From the NCBI GenBank assembly GCA_000985875.1, contig CCRI01000017.1:62001-126000 (forward strand): 64,000 bases of DNA, given 5' to 3'. A program made the position numbers and the translations under genes. Positions 15,789-24,198 of the stretch are shown piece by piece. Source of the stretch: Neorhizobium galegae bv. officinalis. GTDB taxonomy: Bacteria > Pseudomonadota > Alphaproteobacteria > Rhizobiales > Rhizobiaceae. Within the stretch, counting starts at the first letter, position 1; every line of letters begins with the position of its first letter. The notes below the pieces were generated by a model. That model saw only the letters and a program-made list of their open reading frames with translations. It did no database searches and was not told the DNA's origin.

Positions 15789-17556
15789 GGCCGGTCCTCG
15801 GGGCTGCAAGCGCGATCGGAACCCTGAGCGGGTTCAGGATCGGCCGATACAGGGAACGCACGCCGCTCGACTGCAGTTCGTCGACATCGAAAAGGCGGGT
15901 CGTGAGATTGGCCTTCGACGTGATCGTCGGCAGATCGAGAACGTGCCTTGCAAAATCCCGGCCGGCGCCCGACATCGTTTCGGCGCAGTGTTCCAGATGC
16001 GCCCGCAGGGCAAGTAGAAGAACACCTTCGTCGCAAAGTCGGTCATGGCCCATGCGGCTGATGACGGAAAAGACCTGGTTGACGATCAGATAATAGGCGA
16101 ACCGGTCACGGATCTCGGCGTCCGCGAAATAGAGCGAGGCAATGGTTTCCGTTTCCGGCGCATGCCCGGCAAGCAGGCTGCGATAACGCTCCGAAAGATA
16201 AAAGCCCTGATTGTCGCGATAGTAGCTGGCAGCCGGATAACCCATGCCGATATCGAGGAGGGTGTTCTGCTGGTGGGCTTCGAGCGCCACTCCGTAATCG
16301 TCGTAGAGCCGGATCAGTGGCTCCACGGCACAGCCGAGATAACGCTGGAACCATGCAAGCGCGGTGTTTGAAGTGCGGTCGCCGCCTCTGGCTGCGAGCT
16401 TGCGGATGGTCCGCTCCAGTCTCGACAGGTCGCCGGGAAGCGGGTCGGCGGTGAGGGCGGCTACCGTCACGACGCCCTGTGCGCTGGCGCCCCTGAAAGG
16501 ATTTTCGCGCAGGATGACCTCGAAACCGCTTTCCTCGCGGCCGGGCATATCGAGGGTGATGTAGGCGGGATCCTGGATGATGCGGAAATTTTTGGAACGC
16601 TCGGCAAAGCCGATGCCGTCCATCAGTTTTGCCATCGCTACCCCGGCTTCAAGCTCCGGCCGGCGGTTGATGCGCACGGAATTGGTGATGCGCACGGGAA
16701 GCGAGAACTTCAGCATCCAATCGGAACGAGGGCTGTAGACGGTGCGCACCGATGAGGTCGCGGTGAAGAGAGACCCGGCGGGACCGATATGACGCAGGCT
16801 GCCGTCGCGCTGCATCGCCTGGATGCCCGGATCGAGAAGCAGCGCTTCGGCCTGCAGCGGATGCATCGGTATGAGGCGCTCGTCCGGGTCGATGCCGAGA
16901 TCGGCTGCGGAGGCACCAAGCCCGGAGCGGATGATTTCGTGTGCCTGCATCGTTCGCGCCGAAGCCTCGCGGACATGTTCTGACCTGGCGGCAAAATACT
17001 GCAGCTGGAATTGTCCGCGCAGTTCAGGGGCGTATCGCTCCTGCTGCCAGAATGTCATGCCTTGCCGACTTTTCGGGGTCGGGTGTTGCCAGTGGCCGAA
17101 GACGAGCGATTGTTCCGCCTCGATGAAATGTCCCTCGTCCGGCGGCGCGGGAGAGGCCTTTTCGAGGTACAGCGTCATCTGCTGGTAGCTGTCGAGAACA
17201 CGGACCAGCAGCTCCAGTTCAAAGCTGCGCAGGGCGTCGGTCCGGTCCTCCTCCATTTGCCGGTAGGCTTCCTGGAGGAGGAGATGCAGCGCCGACATCG
17301 GCTCGACCGCCCGCCAGGACATGTCGGACGCAGCGCGCGTCCACAACCTGCCGAAATGCTGCGGTCCGCAGACGGACACGGAGACGATCTCTGCGCGCAG
17401 GAGGATCTGCTGCTGCGGCAGTGGCCATTCGATGGCATCGACCGGTCCGCTTATGCTGCGGTGGACAATTCGACTGCCAGGACTGACTTCCCGCAGATAG
17501 CAGTTCGCAAAACTCTGGAATGTTGCCGCTTCCGCGGTCTGCCTTGACGATTGCAT
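15772..17556 (-). CDS. asbA: NIS siderophore synthetase, IucA/IucC family (AsbA-like)
   Basis: A 594-residue IucA/IucC enzyme and first gene of the biosynthetic operon. Landmarks are DERLIPMHPLQAEALLL, the ATP-site segment SSVRTVYSPRSDWMLKFSLP with RITNSV, and the C-terminal GVALEAHQQNTLL and YRDNQGFYL motifs. The ATG at 17556 has GGAG 6 nt upstream; a TTG 39 bp earlier is in frame but poorly placed. In petrobactin synthesis AsbA condenses citrate with spermidine; that substrate assignment is inferred from operon order. The two synthetases differ clearly in sequence from each other, so they probably catalyse distinct steps rather than being a recent duplication. Confidence 0.82.
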   Translation of the reverse strand: MQSSRQTAEAATFQSFANCYLREVSPGSRIVHRSISGPVDAIEWPLPQQQILLRAEIVSVSVCGPQHFGRLWTRAASDMSWRAVEPMSALHLLLQEAYRQMEEDRTDALRSFELELLVRVLDSYQQMTLYLEKASPAPPDEGHFIEAEQSLVFGHWQHPTPKSRQGMTFWQQERYAPELRGQFQLQYFAARSEHVREASARTMQAHEIIRSGLGASAADLGIDPDERLIPMHPLQAEALLLDPGIQAMQRDGSLRHIGPAGSLFTATSSVRTVYSPRSDWMLKFSLPVRITNSVRINRRPELEAGVAMAKLMDGIGFAERSKNFRIIQDPAYITLDMPGREESGFEVILRENPFRGASAQGVVTVAALTADPLPGDLSRLERTIRKLAARGGDRTSNTALAWFQRYLGCAVEPLIRLYDDYGVALEAHQQNTLLDIGMGYPAASYYRDNQGFYLSERYRSLLAGHAPETETIASLYFADAEIRDRFAYYLIVNQVFSVISRMGHDRLCDEGVLLLALRAHLEHCAETMSGAGRDFARHVLDLPTITSKANLTTRLFDVDELQSSGVRSLYRPILNPLRVPIALAAPRTGHAIAS

Positions 17557-17668
17557 ATGTCTCCATCCCCGTTGCGCAAGCCGACGACCACGCAATGGCT
17601 TTCCAGTCAGCGTCAGGCGGCCCGAGCCGACAGCCTGTGCCGGTCTTCAGCCGGGCATCCGCCGACAG

Positions 17669-17683
17669 TGATCTGGCTGCTCA
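17669..17683 (-). promoter_or_regulatory. Possible IRO (RirA) box upstream of the siderophore biosynthetic operon
   Basis: TGA (17669-17671), nine bases, TCA (17681-17683) fits the TGA-N9-TCA core. It lies about 115 bp before the asbA-like start. The spacer is G+C-rich, unlike many known sites, and such a core is expected by chance in a few percent of regions this long, so support comes mainly from context. Confidence 0.3.
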
Positions 17684-17947
17684 GAGTGTTTTTTCTGGAT
17701 TGCCGGCTGCAGAGCCGGGGCAGGAGACAGTTTGACGTTCGGCCCTGCAGGAAGAGCAGGAGCCGAACGCACCACGTTGCCTCGATGCAACGGGCTCGTT
17801 TCGGTCTGCGGTGCCTGAAGCTGTGATCTCATGGCGGCGAACCCGTTCCTGTCATCCGTTTTGCGTGCCTTGCTCTTGCTCTGCAGGCGCTCGGCAACAA
17901 GGACGATTTGTCCGCTCCTTTTTTTCATCGCTTTCAGAATTTTTGAT

Positions 17948-17970
17948 CGGCGCCGGCAGGCGCCGCTTTT
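17948..17970 (+). terminator. Hairpin with T tract, terminator-like, 85 bp before the enolase-family gene
   Basis: A perfect 7-bp stem CGGCGCC / GGCGCCG with a GGCA loop is followed by CTTTT. No rightward gene lies upstream, so it would act either as a transcription block or as a leader attenuator for the gene starting at 18056. Only the structure is seen; the role is unknown. Confidence 0.4.
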
Positions 17971-18055
17971 AATGATTATCCTGTGGGCGACAAAATCGCG
18001 GGTCTTGCCTTACCAAAGGCCAAGGCCTGTGGTTGAATTCGCAAGGGAGGAAACA

Positions 18056-19258
18056 ATGAAGATCACCAAGCTTGAAACTGTGCGCGTCGCAGAGCGTGCG
18101 AACCTGTTGTGGGTACTGGTCCACACCGATGAGGGAATTACCGGCCTCGGCGAAACCTTTTTCGGGGCGGAGACCGTGGAGAGCTATATCCACGAATACG
18201 TGGCTCCGCGGGTCATCGGCCGCGACCCGCTGCAGATCGACCTGCTGGCGCAGGAACTGGTCGGTTATATCGGGTTTCGTTCCTCAGGCGCGGAAGTGCG
18301 GGGCAATTCTGCCTTCGATATCGCCCTTTGGGACATTTTCGGAAAGGTCACGAACCAGCCGATCGCCCAGCTGCTCGGAGGCTTCAGCCGCAGGGAAATC
18401 CGCACCTACAATACCTGCGCCGGTACCGAATATATCAAGAAGACGACCGGCCAGGCGACAGCCAACTACGGTCTGACCGATGGCACCAGCTATGACGATC
18501 TGAACGGCTTTCTCCATCGTGCCGACGAGCTGGCTGAATCGCTGCTCGAAGAGGGCATTACCGCGATGAAGATCTGGCCGTTCGACGCGGCTGCGGAGAG
18601 AACGAAGGGCCAGTATATCTCGATGCCGGACCTGAAACTTGCACTTCAGCCCTTCGAGAAGATTCGCAAGGCCGTCGGCGACCGGATGGACATCATGGTC
18701 GAGTTCCACTCCATGTGGCAGCTCCTGCCGGCCATGCAGATCGCTAAGGCCCTGACCCCGTACCAGACCTTCTGGCATGAAGATCCGATCAAGATGGACA
18801 GCCTGTCGAGCCTGAAGCGTTATGCGGAAGTGTCGCCGGCGCCAATCTCAGCCTCCGAGACGCTCGCGACCCGCTGGGGTTTTCGCGATTACCTGGAAAC
18901 CGGCGTTGCCGGCATCGTCATGCTCGACATTTCCTGGTGCGGCGGTCTTTCGGAGGCCCGCAAGATCGCGTCCATGGCGGAAGCCTGGCACCTGCCGGTC
19001 GCGCCGCACGACTGCACAGGCCCCGTGGTCCTCTGCGCCTCGACGCATCTGTCTCTCAACGCACCGAATGCACTTGTGCAGGAAAGCGTGCGCGCATTCT
19101 ACAGGACGTGGTACCGGGACCTGGTGACGGCGCTGCCGGAGGTGAGAAACGGCATGATCACCGTGCCGCCTGGCCCGGGTCTTGGGCTGGAGCTCAATCC
19201 CGAGCTCGATCGAGCCTTTACCGTCAGCCGGCGGACGTCCGACGCCTCCATTCTCTAA
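18056..19258 (+). CDS. Mandelate racemase/muconate lactonizing enzyme family protein, probable sugar-acid dehydratase
   Basis: A 400-residue enolase-superfamily enzyme. The N-terminal capping domain (MKITKLETVRVAERANLLW) precedes a TIM barrel with candidate metal ligands in IMVEFHSMW, FWHEDPIK and ISASETLATRWG. A late PHDCTGPV block could supply a general acid/base histidine, and KIWPF sits at the second-strand position. These enzymes abstract the proton next to a carboxylate, giving dehydration or epimerisation of acid sugars. The ATG at 18056 has GGGAGG 6 nt upstream. The neighbouring transporters, 2-hydroxyacid dehydrogenase and DenD-like enzyme suggest an aldonate or erythronate/threonate-type substrate, but the specific acid cannot be named. 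Confidence 0.85.
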   Translation: MKITKLETVRVAERANLLWVLVHTDEGITGLGETFFGAETVESYIHEYVAPRVIGRDPLQIDLLAQELVGYIGFRSSGAEVRGNSAFDIALWDIFGKVTNQPIAQLLGGFSRREIRTYNTCAGTEYIKKTTGQATANYGLTDGTSYDDLNGFLHRADELAESLLEEGITAMKIWPFDAAAERTKGQYISMPDLKLALQPFEKIRKAVGDRMDIMVEFHSMWQLLPAMQIAKALTPYQTFWHEDPIKMDSLSSLKRYAEVSPAPISASETLATRWGFRDYLETGVAGIVMLDISWCGGLSEARKIASMAEAWHLPVAPHDCTGPVVLCASTHLSLNAPNALVQESVRAFYRTWYRDLVTALPEVRNGMITVPPGPGLGLELNPELDRAFTVSRRTSDASIL

Positions 19259-19269
19259 GGTGCAATAAA

Positions 19270-20184
19270 ATGACCATATCCTCGGCGACCGTGCTCAGGA
19301 CCGCGAGCATGACCGGCCCGATGCTGATGCTTCTCGGCATGCTGATGTTTGCCCTCAACGATGCCATGGGCAAGTGGCTCGTTGCAAACTACGGGCTTGG
19401 TCAGGTTGTCCTGATCCGCAGCCTTGCAGCACTGATCATCCTCGTGCCGATGGTCTGGAAGGCGGGTTTTGGCAATCTGCTGACCGTCGAACGGCCCGGC
19501 ATGCAGTTCTTCCGCGTGGCGTTTTCGACCGCTGAAGTGTTCTGCTTCTATTATGCGGTCATGTACCTGCCGCTCGCCGACGTCATGACCTATTGGCTGG
19601 CGGCGCCGATCTATGTTGCGGCGTGCTCGCCCTTCCTGCTCGGCGAAAAGGTCGGCTGGCGGCGCTGGACGGCGATCGCCGTCGGCTTCGTCGGCGTGAT
19701 TATCACGCTCGAACCTTCGAGCGCCATGTTCAGCATGCCGGCCGTCATTTCGATCGTCGGCAGCGCCGCCTTTGCCTTCATGCTGATCTCCGGGCGTTTC
19801 CTGCGCGGCACGCCGGATAGCGCGCTGGTCTTCTTCCAGGTCATGGGAGCCGGCGTCGCAGGCCTTGCCTTCGCGCCCCTGGACTGGTCACCGATCGCGT
19901 CGAGCCGCGATCTTCTTCTGCTCGGGCTGCTCGGTATCGTCGCCATGGCAGCGCATATGCTGGTCAACCGCGCCCTGAAGATCTCCGATGCCGCGACCGT
20001 CGCGCCGCTTCAATATACGCTGCTGCTCTGGGCCGTGATCTTCGGCTGGATGTTTTTCGGCGACATCCCACGGTTCGGCATGATGGTCGGGGCGGCCCTG
20101 ATCGTCGCCTCAGGCCTGTTCATCTTCATCCGAGAACAGATGCTCAAGAAGCGCCAGAGCGTGCTTCCGGCGATCCCCGAATAA
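19270..20184 (+). CDS. DMT-superfamily (EamA) permease
   Basis: A 304-residue inner-membrane protein with about ten hydrophobic helices in two EamA repeats (the first includes LMFALNDAMGKWLVANYGLGQVV, split by an EK loop near GEKVGWRRW). It starts 11 bp after the enolase-family gene, so the two are co-transcribed. The ATG at 19270 excludes an upstream extension that lies inside the preceding gene. EamA proteins move metabolites, often outward; here it may export or import a sugar-acid intermediate alongside the TRAP system. Two hairpins follow its stop codon. Confidence 0.88.
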   Translation: MTISSATVLRTASMTGPMLMLLGMLMFALNDAMGKWLVANYGLGQVVLIRSLAALIILVPMVWKAGFGNLLTVERPGMQFFRVAFSTAEVFCFYYAVMYLPLADVMTYWLAAPIYVAACSPFLLGEKVGWRRWTAIAVGFVGVIITLEPSSAMFSMPAVISIVGSAAFAFMLISGRFLRGTPDSALVFFQVMGAGVAGLAFAPLDWSPIASSRDLLLLGLLGIVAMAAHMLVNRALKISDAATVAPLQYTLLLWAVIFGWMFFGDIPRFGMMVGAALIVASGLFIFIREQMLKKRQSVLPAIPE

Positions 20185-20189
20185 TAAAC

Positions 20190-20216
20190 GCCCGCGGCGC
20201 CTGAAGCGCCGCGGGC
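20190..20216. terminator. Bidirectional intrinsic terminator between convergent genes
   Basis: An 11-bp perfect G+C stem (GCCCGCGGCGC / GCGCCGCGGGC) with a CTGAA loop lies 5 bp after the DMT permease stop. It is flanked by a T-containing sequence on the plus strand and GTTTATTATT on the minus strand. It separates the permease gene from the convergent TRAP operon. Confidence 0.75.
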
Positions 20217-20235
20217 CTGTTACTCTGGAGAATTG

Positions 20236-20260
20236 ACCGCTTCGGACGAAGCGGTTTCTT
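20236..20260 (+). terminator. Second hairpin terminator after the DMT permease gene
   Basis: An 8-bp stem ACCGCTTC / GAAGCGGT with a GGAC loop is followed by TTCTT. It lies directly before the TRAP binding-protein stop on the opposite strand, so it may serve as a back-up rightward terminator. Confidence 0.6.
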
Positions 20261-20263
20261 ACC

Positions 20264-21268
20264 CTATTTGCGGACTTCCTTGAGCTCGGCGACGATGGCG
20301 TCGACTACCTCGGCGCCAATTGCAGCCTTGTGCTTCTCATAGACGACCGCGGACTTTTCGCGGATGCGCTGCTGCTCTTCCGGCGAAAGCGTGTTGACCT
20401 GCAGGCCGGCCGCCTTGATCTTCTCAAGCGACTTCTTGTTGAGATCGCCGATCACCTGGCGTTCCACATCCCGGCCGACGACCGCGCAGGCGCGAAGGGC
20501 AGCCTGCTCGTCCGGGGCATAGGTGTTGAAGATTGCCTTGGAGAACAAGAAGAGGAACGGCGTGTAGGCGTGGTTGGTCTCGGTGACGTATTTCTGGACT
20601 TCGAAGAACTTCGAGGTATCGATCGTCACATAGGGATTTTCCTGTGCGTCGATCGCCTTGGTCTCGAGCGCCGAGAAGACTTCGCCGAAGGCCATCGGGG
20701 TGGCGTTGGCGCCGAGGTTCTGGAAGGTGTCGAGGAAGATGTTGTTCTGCATGACGCGAACCTTCATCCCCGAGAAATCTTCCCACTTGTTGACCGGGCG
20801 AACCGAGTTCGACAGGTTGCGGAAGCCGTTTTCCCAGTAGGCGAGGTTGACAAGGCCGGCGGCATCCAGCTTCTGGTTCATCATGTCGCCGAACTTGCCG
20901 TCGAGCACCTTGTAGGCTTCCTGCGAATTGCCGAACAGGAAGGGCAGGTCGAAGACGCCGAGTGCCGGAACGATGCCGACCAGCGGTGACGACGACGTCA
21001 CCACGGCTTCCTGGACACCGGAGCGCAGGGCCTGGGTGGCCTGCAGGTCACCGCCGAGCGCGCCGCCCCAGAAGGCGGTCAACTTCATCTTGCCGCCAGA
21101 CTTCTCGTCCAAACATTTCTGCATTGCATTGATGCCGTTTCCAACCGGATGGTCGGCATTGATGCCGTTCGAGACACGGATGTTGCGCGCCTTGAATTCG
21201 GCGAAGGCCGGTACGGCCGACGCGCATGCGATGGCAAGGGCGGTGGTAGCCAGTAGCAGTTTTCTCAT
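20264..21268 (-). CDS. TRAP transporter substrate-binding protein (DctP family)
   Basis: A 334-residue periplasmic protein with a signal peptide (MRKLLLATTALAIACASAVPAFA) and the DctP fold. The family's carboxylate-binding arginine region is visible in WEDFSGMKVRVMQNNIFLDT, and the central MAFGEVFSALETKAIDAQENP block is diagnostic. GGGAGG precedes the ATG closely. It is the last gene of the dctQ-dctM-dctP unit. TRAP binding proteins capture organic acids; a hydroxylated sugar acid is likely given the neighbouring enzymes. Confidence 0.93.
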   Translation of the reverse strand: MRKLLLATTALAIACASAVPAFAEFKARNIRVSNGINADHPVGNGINAMQKCLDEKSGGKMKLTAFWGGALGGDLQATQALRSGVQEAVVTSSSPLVGIVPALGVFDLPFLFGNSQEAYKVLDGKFGDMMNQKLDAAGLVNLAYWENGFRNLSNSVRPVNKWEDFSGMKVRVMQNNIFLDTFQNLGANATPMAFGEVFSALETKAIDAQENPYVTIDTSKFFEVQKYVTETNHAYTPFLFLFSKAIFNTYAPDEQAALRACAVVGRDVERQVIGDLNKKSLEKIKAAGLQVNTLSPEEQQRIREKSAVVYEKHKAAIGAEVVDAIVAELKEVRK

Positions 21269-21301
21269 ATTATCCTCCCATGGATGAGCTTGAGACAGGT
21301 T

Positions 21302-22579
21302 TTAATGGAGCCAGCGTGCAGGCACGAGCACGAGGTCTGGAAACAGGACCAGCAGGAACAGCACAATCGTTTCAGCAATCAGGAACGGCCAGACCCCGGC
21401 CGTCACCTTGCCAAGCGGAATGCGCGCTACGCCACTGACCACGTTCAATACTACGCCGACCGGCGGAGTGATGAGGCCGATGGAATTGTTCATGATGAAG
21501 AGTACGCCGAAATAGACCGGGTCGATGCCAGCCTGCTTGACGATCGGCATGAGGACCGGCGTCAGGATCAGGATGGTCGGCGTCAGGTCGAGCGCCGTGC
21601 CGACGACGAGCACCAGGATCATGATGGCGAACATCAGCAGCATCGGGCGGTCGATCAGTGGCTCGATGTAACCGACGATCTCGGCCGGGATGTTAGCCGC
21701 GGTGATCAGCCACGAGGAGACCAGCGCCGCCGCGACCAGGAACATGATGACTGAGGTGGTCTTGGCGGCCTGCAGGATGACGTGCGGCAGGTGGCTTGGC
21801 TTCAGCTCCCGATAGATCACCATGCCGACGAAGAGCGCGTAGGCGGCGGCGACGACGGCGGCTTCGGTCGGCGTCATGATGCCGGCCTTGATGCCGCCGA
21901 GGATGATCACCGGCATGCCAAGCGCCCAGGCGGCACGGCCGGTGACGCGCAGGCGTTCGCTCGTCGATGCCTTCGGCAGCGGCTGGACATTGTCCTTCCG
22001 CACGACGATGAGCCAGGCGATGATCAGTGACAGGCCCATCAGGATGCCAGGGAAAATGCCGGCAAGGAAAAGCTGGGTGATCGAGACGTTGCCGGCGACG
22101 CCGAAGACGATGAAAGCCATCGATGGCGGGATGACCGGCGCAATGATGCCGCCTGCGGCGATCAGGCCGCCGGAACGCGGAATGTTATAGCCAGCCTTGG
22201 CCATCATCGGGATGAGGATGGCGGCAAGCGCGGCGGTATCGGCCGCGGCCGAGCCCGAGATGCTCGCCATGATGATTGCCGCCATGATCGCGACGATGCC
22301 GAGGCCGCCGCGGATATGGCCGACGCAGGCAATCGCAAAATCGATGATCCGGCGCGACAGGCCGCCCGAGTTCATCAACTCGCCGGCAAGAATGAAGAAG
22401 GGGATCGCAAGCAGAGTGAACGTATCGACACCGGCGATCATGTTCTGGGCGATGATCTGGGTGTTGAACATGTCCATGTACCACATGAGCACGACGCCGC
22501 AGAACATCAGTGAGAACGCGACGGGCACGCCGATCGCCATGGCGCCGAGAAGCGATACGATGAATACGATAAGCGTCAT
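21302..22579 (-). CDS. TRAP transporter large permease (DctM family)
   Basis: A 425-residue polytopic membrane protein with about 12 helices, matching DctM/SiaM length. Features include an early VALLAIPFFILAGELM-type block (FTLLAIPFFILAGELMNSGG), HIRGGLGIV, and LITPPVGVVLNVVSGVARI near the C-terminus. The ATG at 22579 overlaps the small-subunit stop (TGATG), so an upstream in-frame extension is rejected. It uses an ion gradient to import the ligand delivered by the DctP protein. Confidence 0.93.
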   Translation of the reverse strand: MTLIVFIVSLLGAMAIGVPVAFSLMFCGVVLMWYMDMFNTQIIAQNMIAGVDTFTLLAIPFFILAGELMNSGGLSRRIIDFAIACVGHIRGGLGIVAIMAAIIMASISGSAAADTAALAAILIPMMAKAGYNIPRSGGLIAAGGIIAPVIPPSMAFIVFGVAGNVSITQLFLAGIFPGILMGLSLIIAWLIVVRKDNVQPLPKASTSERLRVTGRAAWALGMPVIILGGIKAGIMTPTEAAVVAAAYALFVGMVIYRELKPSHLPHVILQAAKTTSVIMFLVAAALVSSWLITAANIPAEIVGYIEPLIDRPMLLMFAIMILVLVVGTALDLTPTILILTPVLMPIVKQAGIDPVYFGVLFIMNNSIGLITPPVGVVLNVVSGVARIPLGKVTAGVWPFLIAETIVLFLLVLFPDLVLVPARWLH

Positions 22580-23112
22580 CAGGTACGCTCCGCCATCTGC
22601 TCGATCGTCAGATTTTCGCCGGCAAAGATGCTGATCTCCTCCGCGGTCGCCCGGCCGGTGAGATAGCGGAACAGCCGCTCCAGCGCGATCAGCGACAAGC
22701 CGCCGCCGGTAAACAGGCCGATACCGTAGACCCAGATCATCGAAATGCCGGTCACCGGCGCGGTCATGCTGGCGTTGATCTCGAACTGCTGCCAAGTCCC
22801 CCAGAAAAAGATCATCGAGCAAGCGAGGATGATGAGGTTAGACAGGATCATGCAGACGAGCCGGCCCTTGCGGCCGAAAAGGGCCACGACGCTTTCGACG
22901 CCGAGGTGACCATGTTCGCGAAATGCGACGACTGCGCCGACGAAGCTCAGCCAGACGAAGAAGTAGCGGGAAAGTTCCTCAGAGACGGACATGCCGGAAT
23001 TGAAGGCGTAGCGAAGAACCACATTGGCAAACACCATGATCGCCATTGCTGAAAGCAACAGGATCAACAGAACTTCCAACGCCTTAAAAAAAAGATCGAT
23101 TGCCTTTTGCAT
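22579..23112 (-). CDS. TRAP transporter small permease (DctQ family)
   Basis: A 177-residue four-helix membrane protein with the DctQ hallmark VVLRYAFNSGMSVSEELSRYFFVWLSFVGAVVAFREHGHLGVE. It is the first gene of the TRAP operon, with GGAGGGG just before the ATG. Translational coupling to the large permease is suggested by the TGATG junction. A candidate FadR-type operator lies 215 bp upstream. Confidence 0.92.
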   Translation of the reverse strand: MQKAIDLFFKALEVLLILLLSAMAIMVFANVVLRYAFNSGMSVSEELSRYFFVWLSFVGAVVAFREHGHLGVESVVALFGRKGRLVCMILSNLIILACSMIFFWGTWQQFEINASMTAPVTGISMIWVYGIGLFTGGGLSLIALERLFRYLTGRATAEEISIFAGENLTIEQMAERT

Positions 23113-23453
23113 ATTCCCCTCCCGAATTCCTATGGAAGCTCAGGCCGGGCGAGGTTCTTGGTCAACGCCGGCAACCCAAAATTCCGCTTGAGGCATTTGC
23201 CCCGATGATCCGCATTGTTGACCAAGCGGTCAAACCCGAGAATCGAGATCTCGATGCGGTCTCTGACTTCCTGTGCGATCAGCCTCTCCTCCATCGCCGG
23301 CAAAGCGCCTCTCCCGCGCTCGTCAATTGTCAGGATGTCTGACAACCCTCCACCTGCGGTATTTCTAAAGAGAGTTTTACTCGCTGTCCAGCGGCCCGTG
23401 ACCGCTTTGAGGAAATCCCCTGGATCGATCTAACCAGGCGGCCGGCTGGAAAC
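23113..23453. other. Intergenic control region upstream of the TRAP operon
   Basis: This 341-bp gap separates the regulator gene (same strand) from the TRAP operon. A frame at 23130-23345 (minus, 71 codons) has no ribosome site or recognisable family and its start coincides with the operator-like repeat, so I do not call it. The main structure is the inverted repeat at 23327-23345. Confidence 0.5.
23327..23345. promoter_or_regulatory. Operator-like inverted repeat for the FadR-type regulator, TRAP operon side
   Basis: TTGTCAG, five bases, CTGACAA is a perfect 7-bp inverted repeat. A close relative occurs at 25750-25770, in the only other promoter region of this island. The TGT-N3-ACA core inside it is in keeping with GntR/FadR operators. 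The regulator encoded at 23454-24170 is the obvious candidate to bind it. Confidence 0.6.
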
Positions 23454-24170
23454 TTAATAAACTTTCAATTGCAGGTCGAGACGGCTTGCCGCACCGTGAA
23501 GATGATGGCGCATCGCCTCCCGGGCGCGGATTGGGTCGCGGCTCGCAACGGCGTCGCGGATTGCGACATGTTCCGCGATCGTCACCTCGACGATCTCGGT
23601 CAGCACGGCTGCGTCCCTGGCGGTATTGATGGCCAGATGAATTCGCTCCGCGATAAATCCGAGGAACAGCAGGAAGTATTCATTATGGGTGGAAGCCGCG
23701 ATCTGGCGATGGAAGGCGAGGTCGGCGAGGACGCCTTTCTCGGTCCACTTCTCCCCGCCCGTCATCTGCTCGAGCGCTTCGTCCAGTTTCACAAGGTCTT
23801 CGGCGGTGTGATTGGCGGCTGCGAGACCGGCCGCTTCGATCTCGAGGGGCAGCCGGAGCTGAAACAGGCTTTGAAAACTCGCGTGGTCGGCGAGATTGCC
23901 CTGTTCGATGCGGATCGACTGCCTCTGCTCGAAATCAGTGGCGAATGCTCCCACGCCTTGCCGGGTCTCGACCAGACCCTCATTGCGAAGCTGCGCGATG
24001 GCTTCGCGCACGACCGACCGGCTGACGCCAAAGGTCTTTGCCAGAATGTGTTCCGTCGGCAGCTTCTCGCCGGCCGCGATCCGGCCCTCGCTGATCTCGC
24101 GCCCGATCTGCGCCGCGATCCGTGTTGGCAGATGCTCGTTTCGTCTGATCTGGCTGAAGTCCATTACCAC
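23454..24170 (-). CDS. GntR-family transcriptional regulator, FadR/FCD subgroup
   Basis: A 238-residue regulator. The winged helix at about 12-80 includes GRIAAGEKLPTEHILAKTFGVSRSVVREAIAQLRNEGLVETRQG, the standard GntR motif. The C-terminal FCD domain has the metal/effector histidines in DLAFHRQIA and in HVAIRDAV and MRHHLHGA. FCD regulators usually repress sugar-acid operons until the acid binds. The GTG at 24170 has GAGGGAGG 9 nt upstream. It lies 28 bp after the flavoprotein gene, so it is co-transcribed with it, and it probably controls both that unit and the TRAP operon. Confidence 0.93.
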   Translation of the reverse strand: MVMDFSQIRRNEHLPTRIAAQIGREISEGRIAAGEKLPTEHILAKTFGVSRSVVREAIAQLRNEGLVETRQGVGAFATDFEQRQSIRIEQGNLADHASFQSLFQLRLPLEIEAAGLAAANHTAEDLVKLDEALEQMTGGEKWTEKGVLADLAFHRQIAASTHNEYFLLFLGFIAERIHLAINTARDAAVLTEIVEVTIAEHVAIRDAVASRDPIRAREAMRHHLHGAASRLDLQLKVY

Positions 24171-24198
24171 GGCGCCGGCCCTCCCTCGTGACGCTCTT

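Larger units (their letters stand above)
17557..18055. other. Divergent intergenic region between siderophore and sugar-acid loci
   Basis: About 500 bp separate the leftward asbA-like gene from the rightward enolase-family gene. No reading frame here looks like a real gene: the longest candidate, at 17647-17928 on the minus strand, is low-complexity and lacks a good ribosome site. The stretch contains a TGA-N9-TCA match (17669-17683) and a G+C-rich hairpin followed by TTTT (17948-17970), both listed separately. Promoters for both operons must lie here. Confidence 0.5.

Noticed and set aside
11477..17556. Aerobactin or rhizobactin 1021 pathway
   Set aside because: No lysine/diaminopropane hydroxylase, acetyltransferase or decarboxylase is present; instead there are an aryl ligase and a carrier protein.
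17647..17928. 93-codon minus-strand frame upstream of the asbA-like gene
   Set aside because: Low-complexity sequence and no ribosome site; it occupies the expected promoter region.
18056..19258. Assigning the enolase-family enzyme as D-galactonate or D-mannonate dehydratase
   Set aside because: Metal ligands and the overall fold fit the superfamily, but the specificity residues do not allow a named activity by eye.
23130..23345. 71-codon minus-strand frame before the TRAP operon
   Set aside because: Its start lies in the operator-like repeat and it matches no family; more likely untranslated leader.
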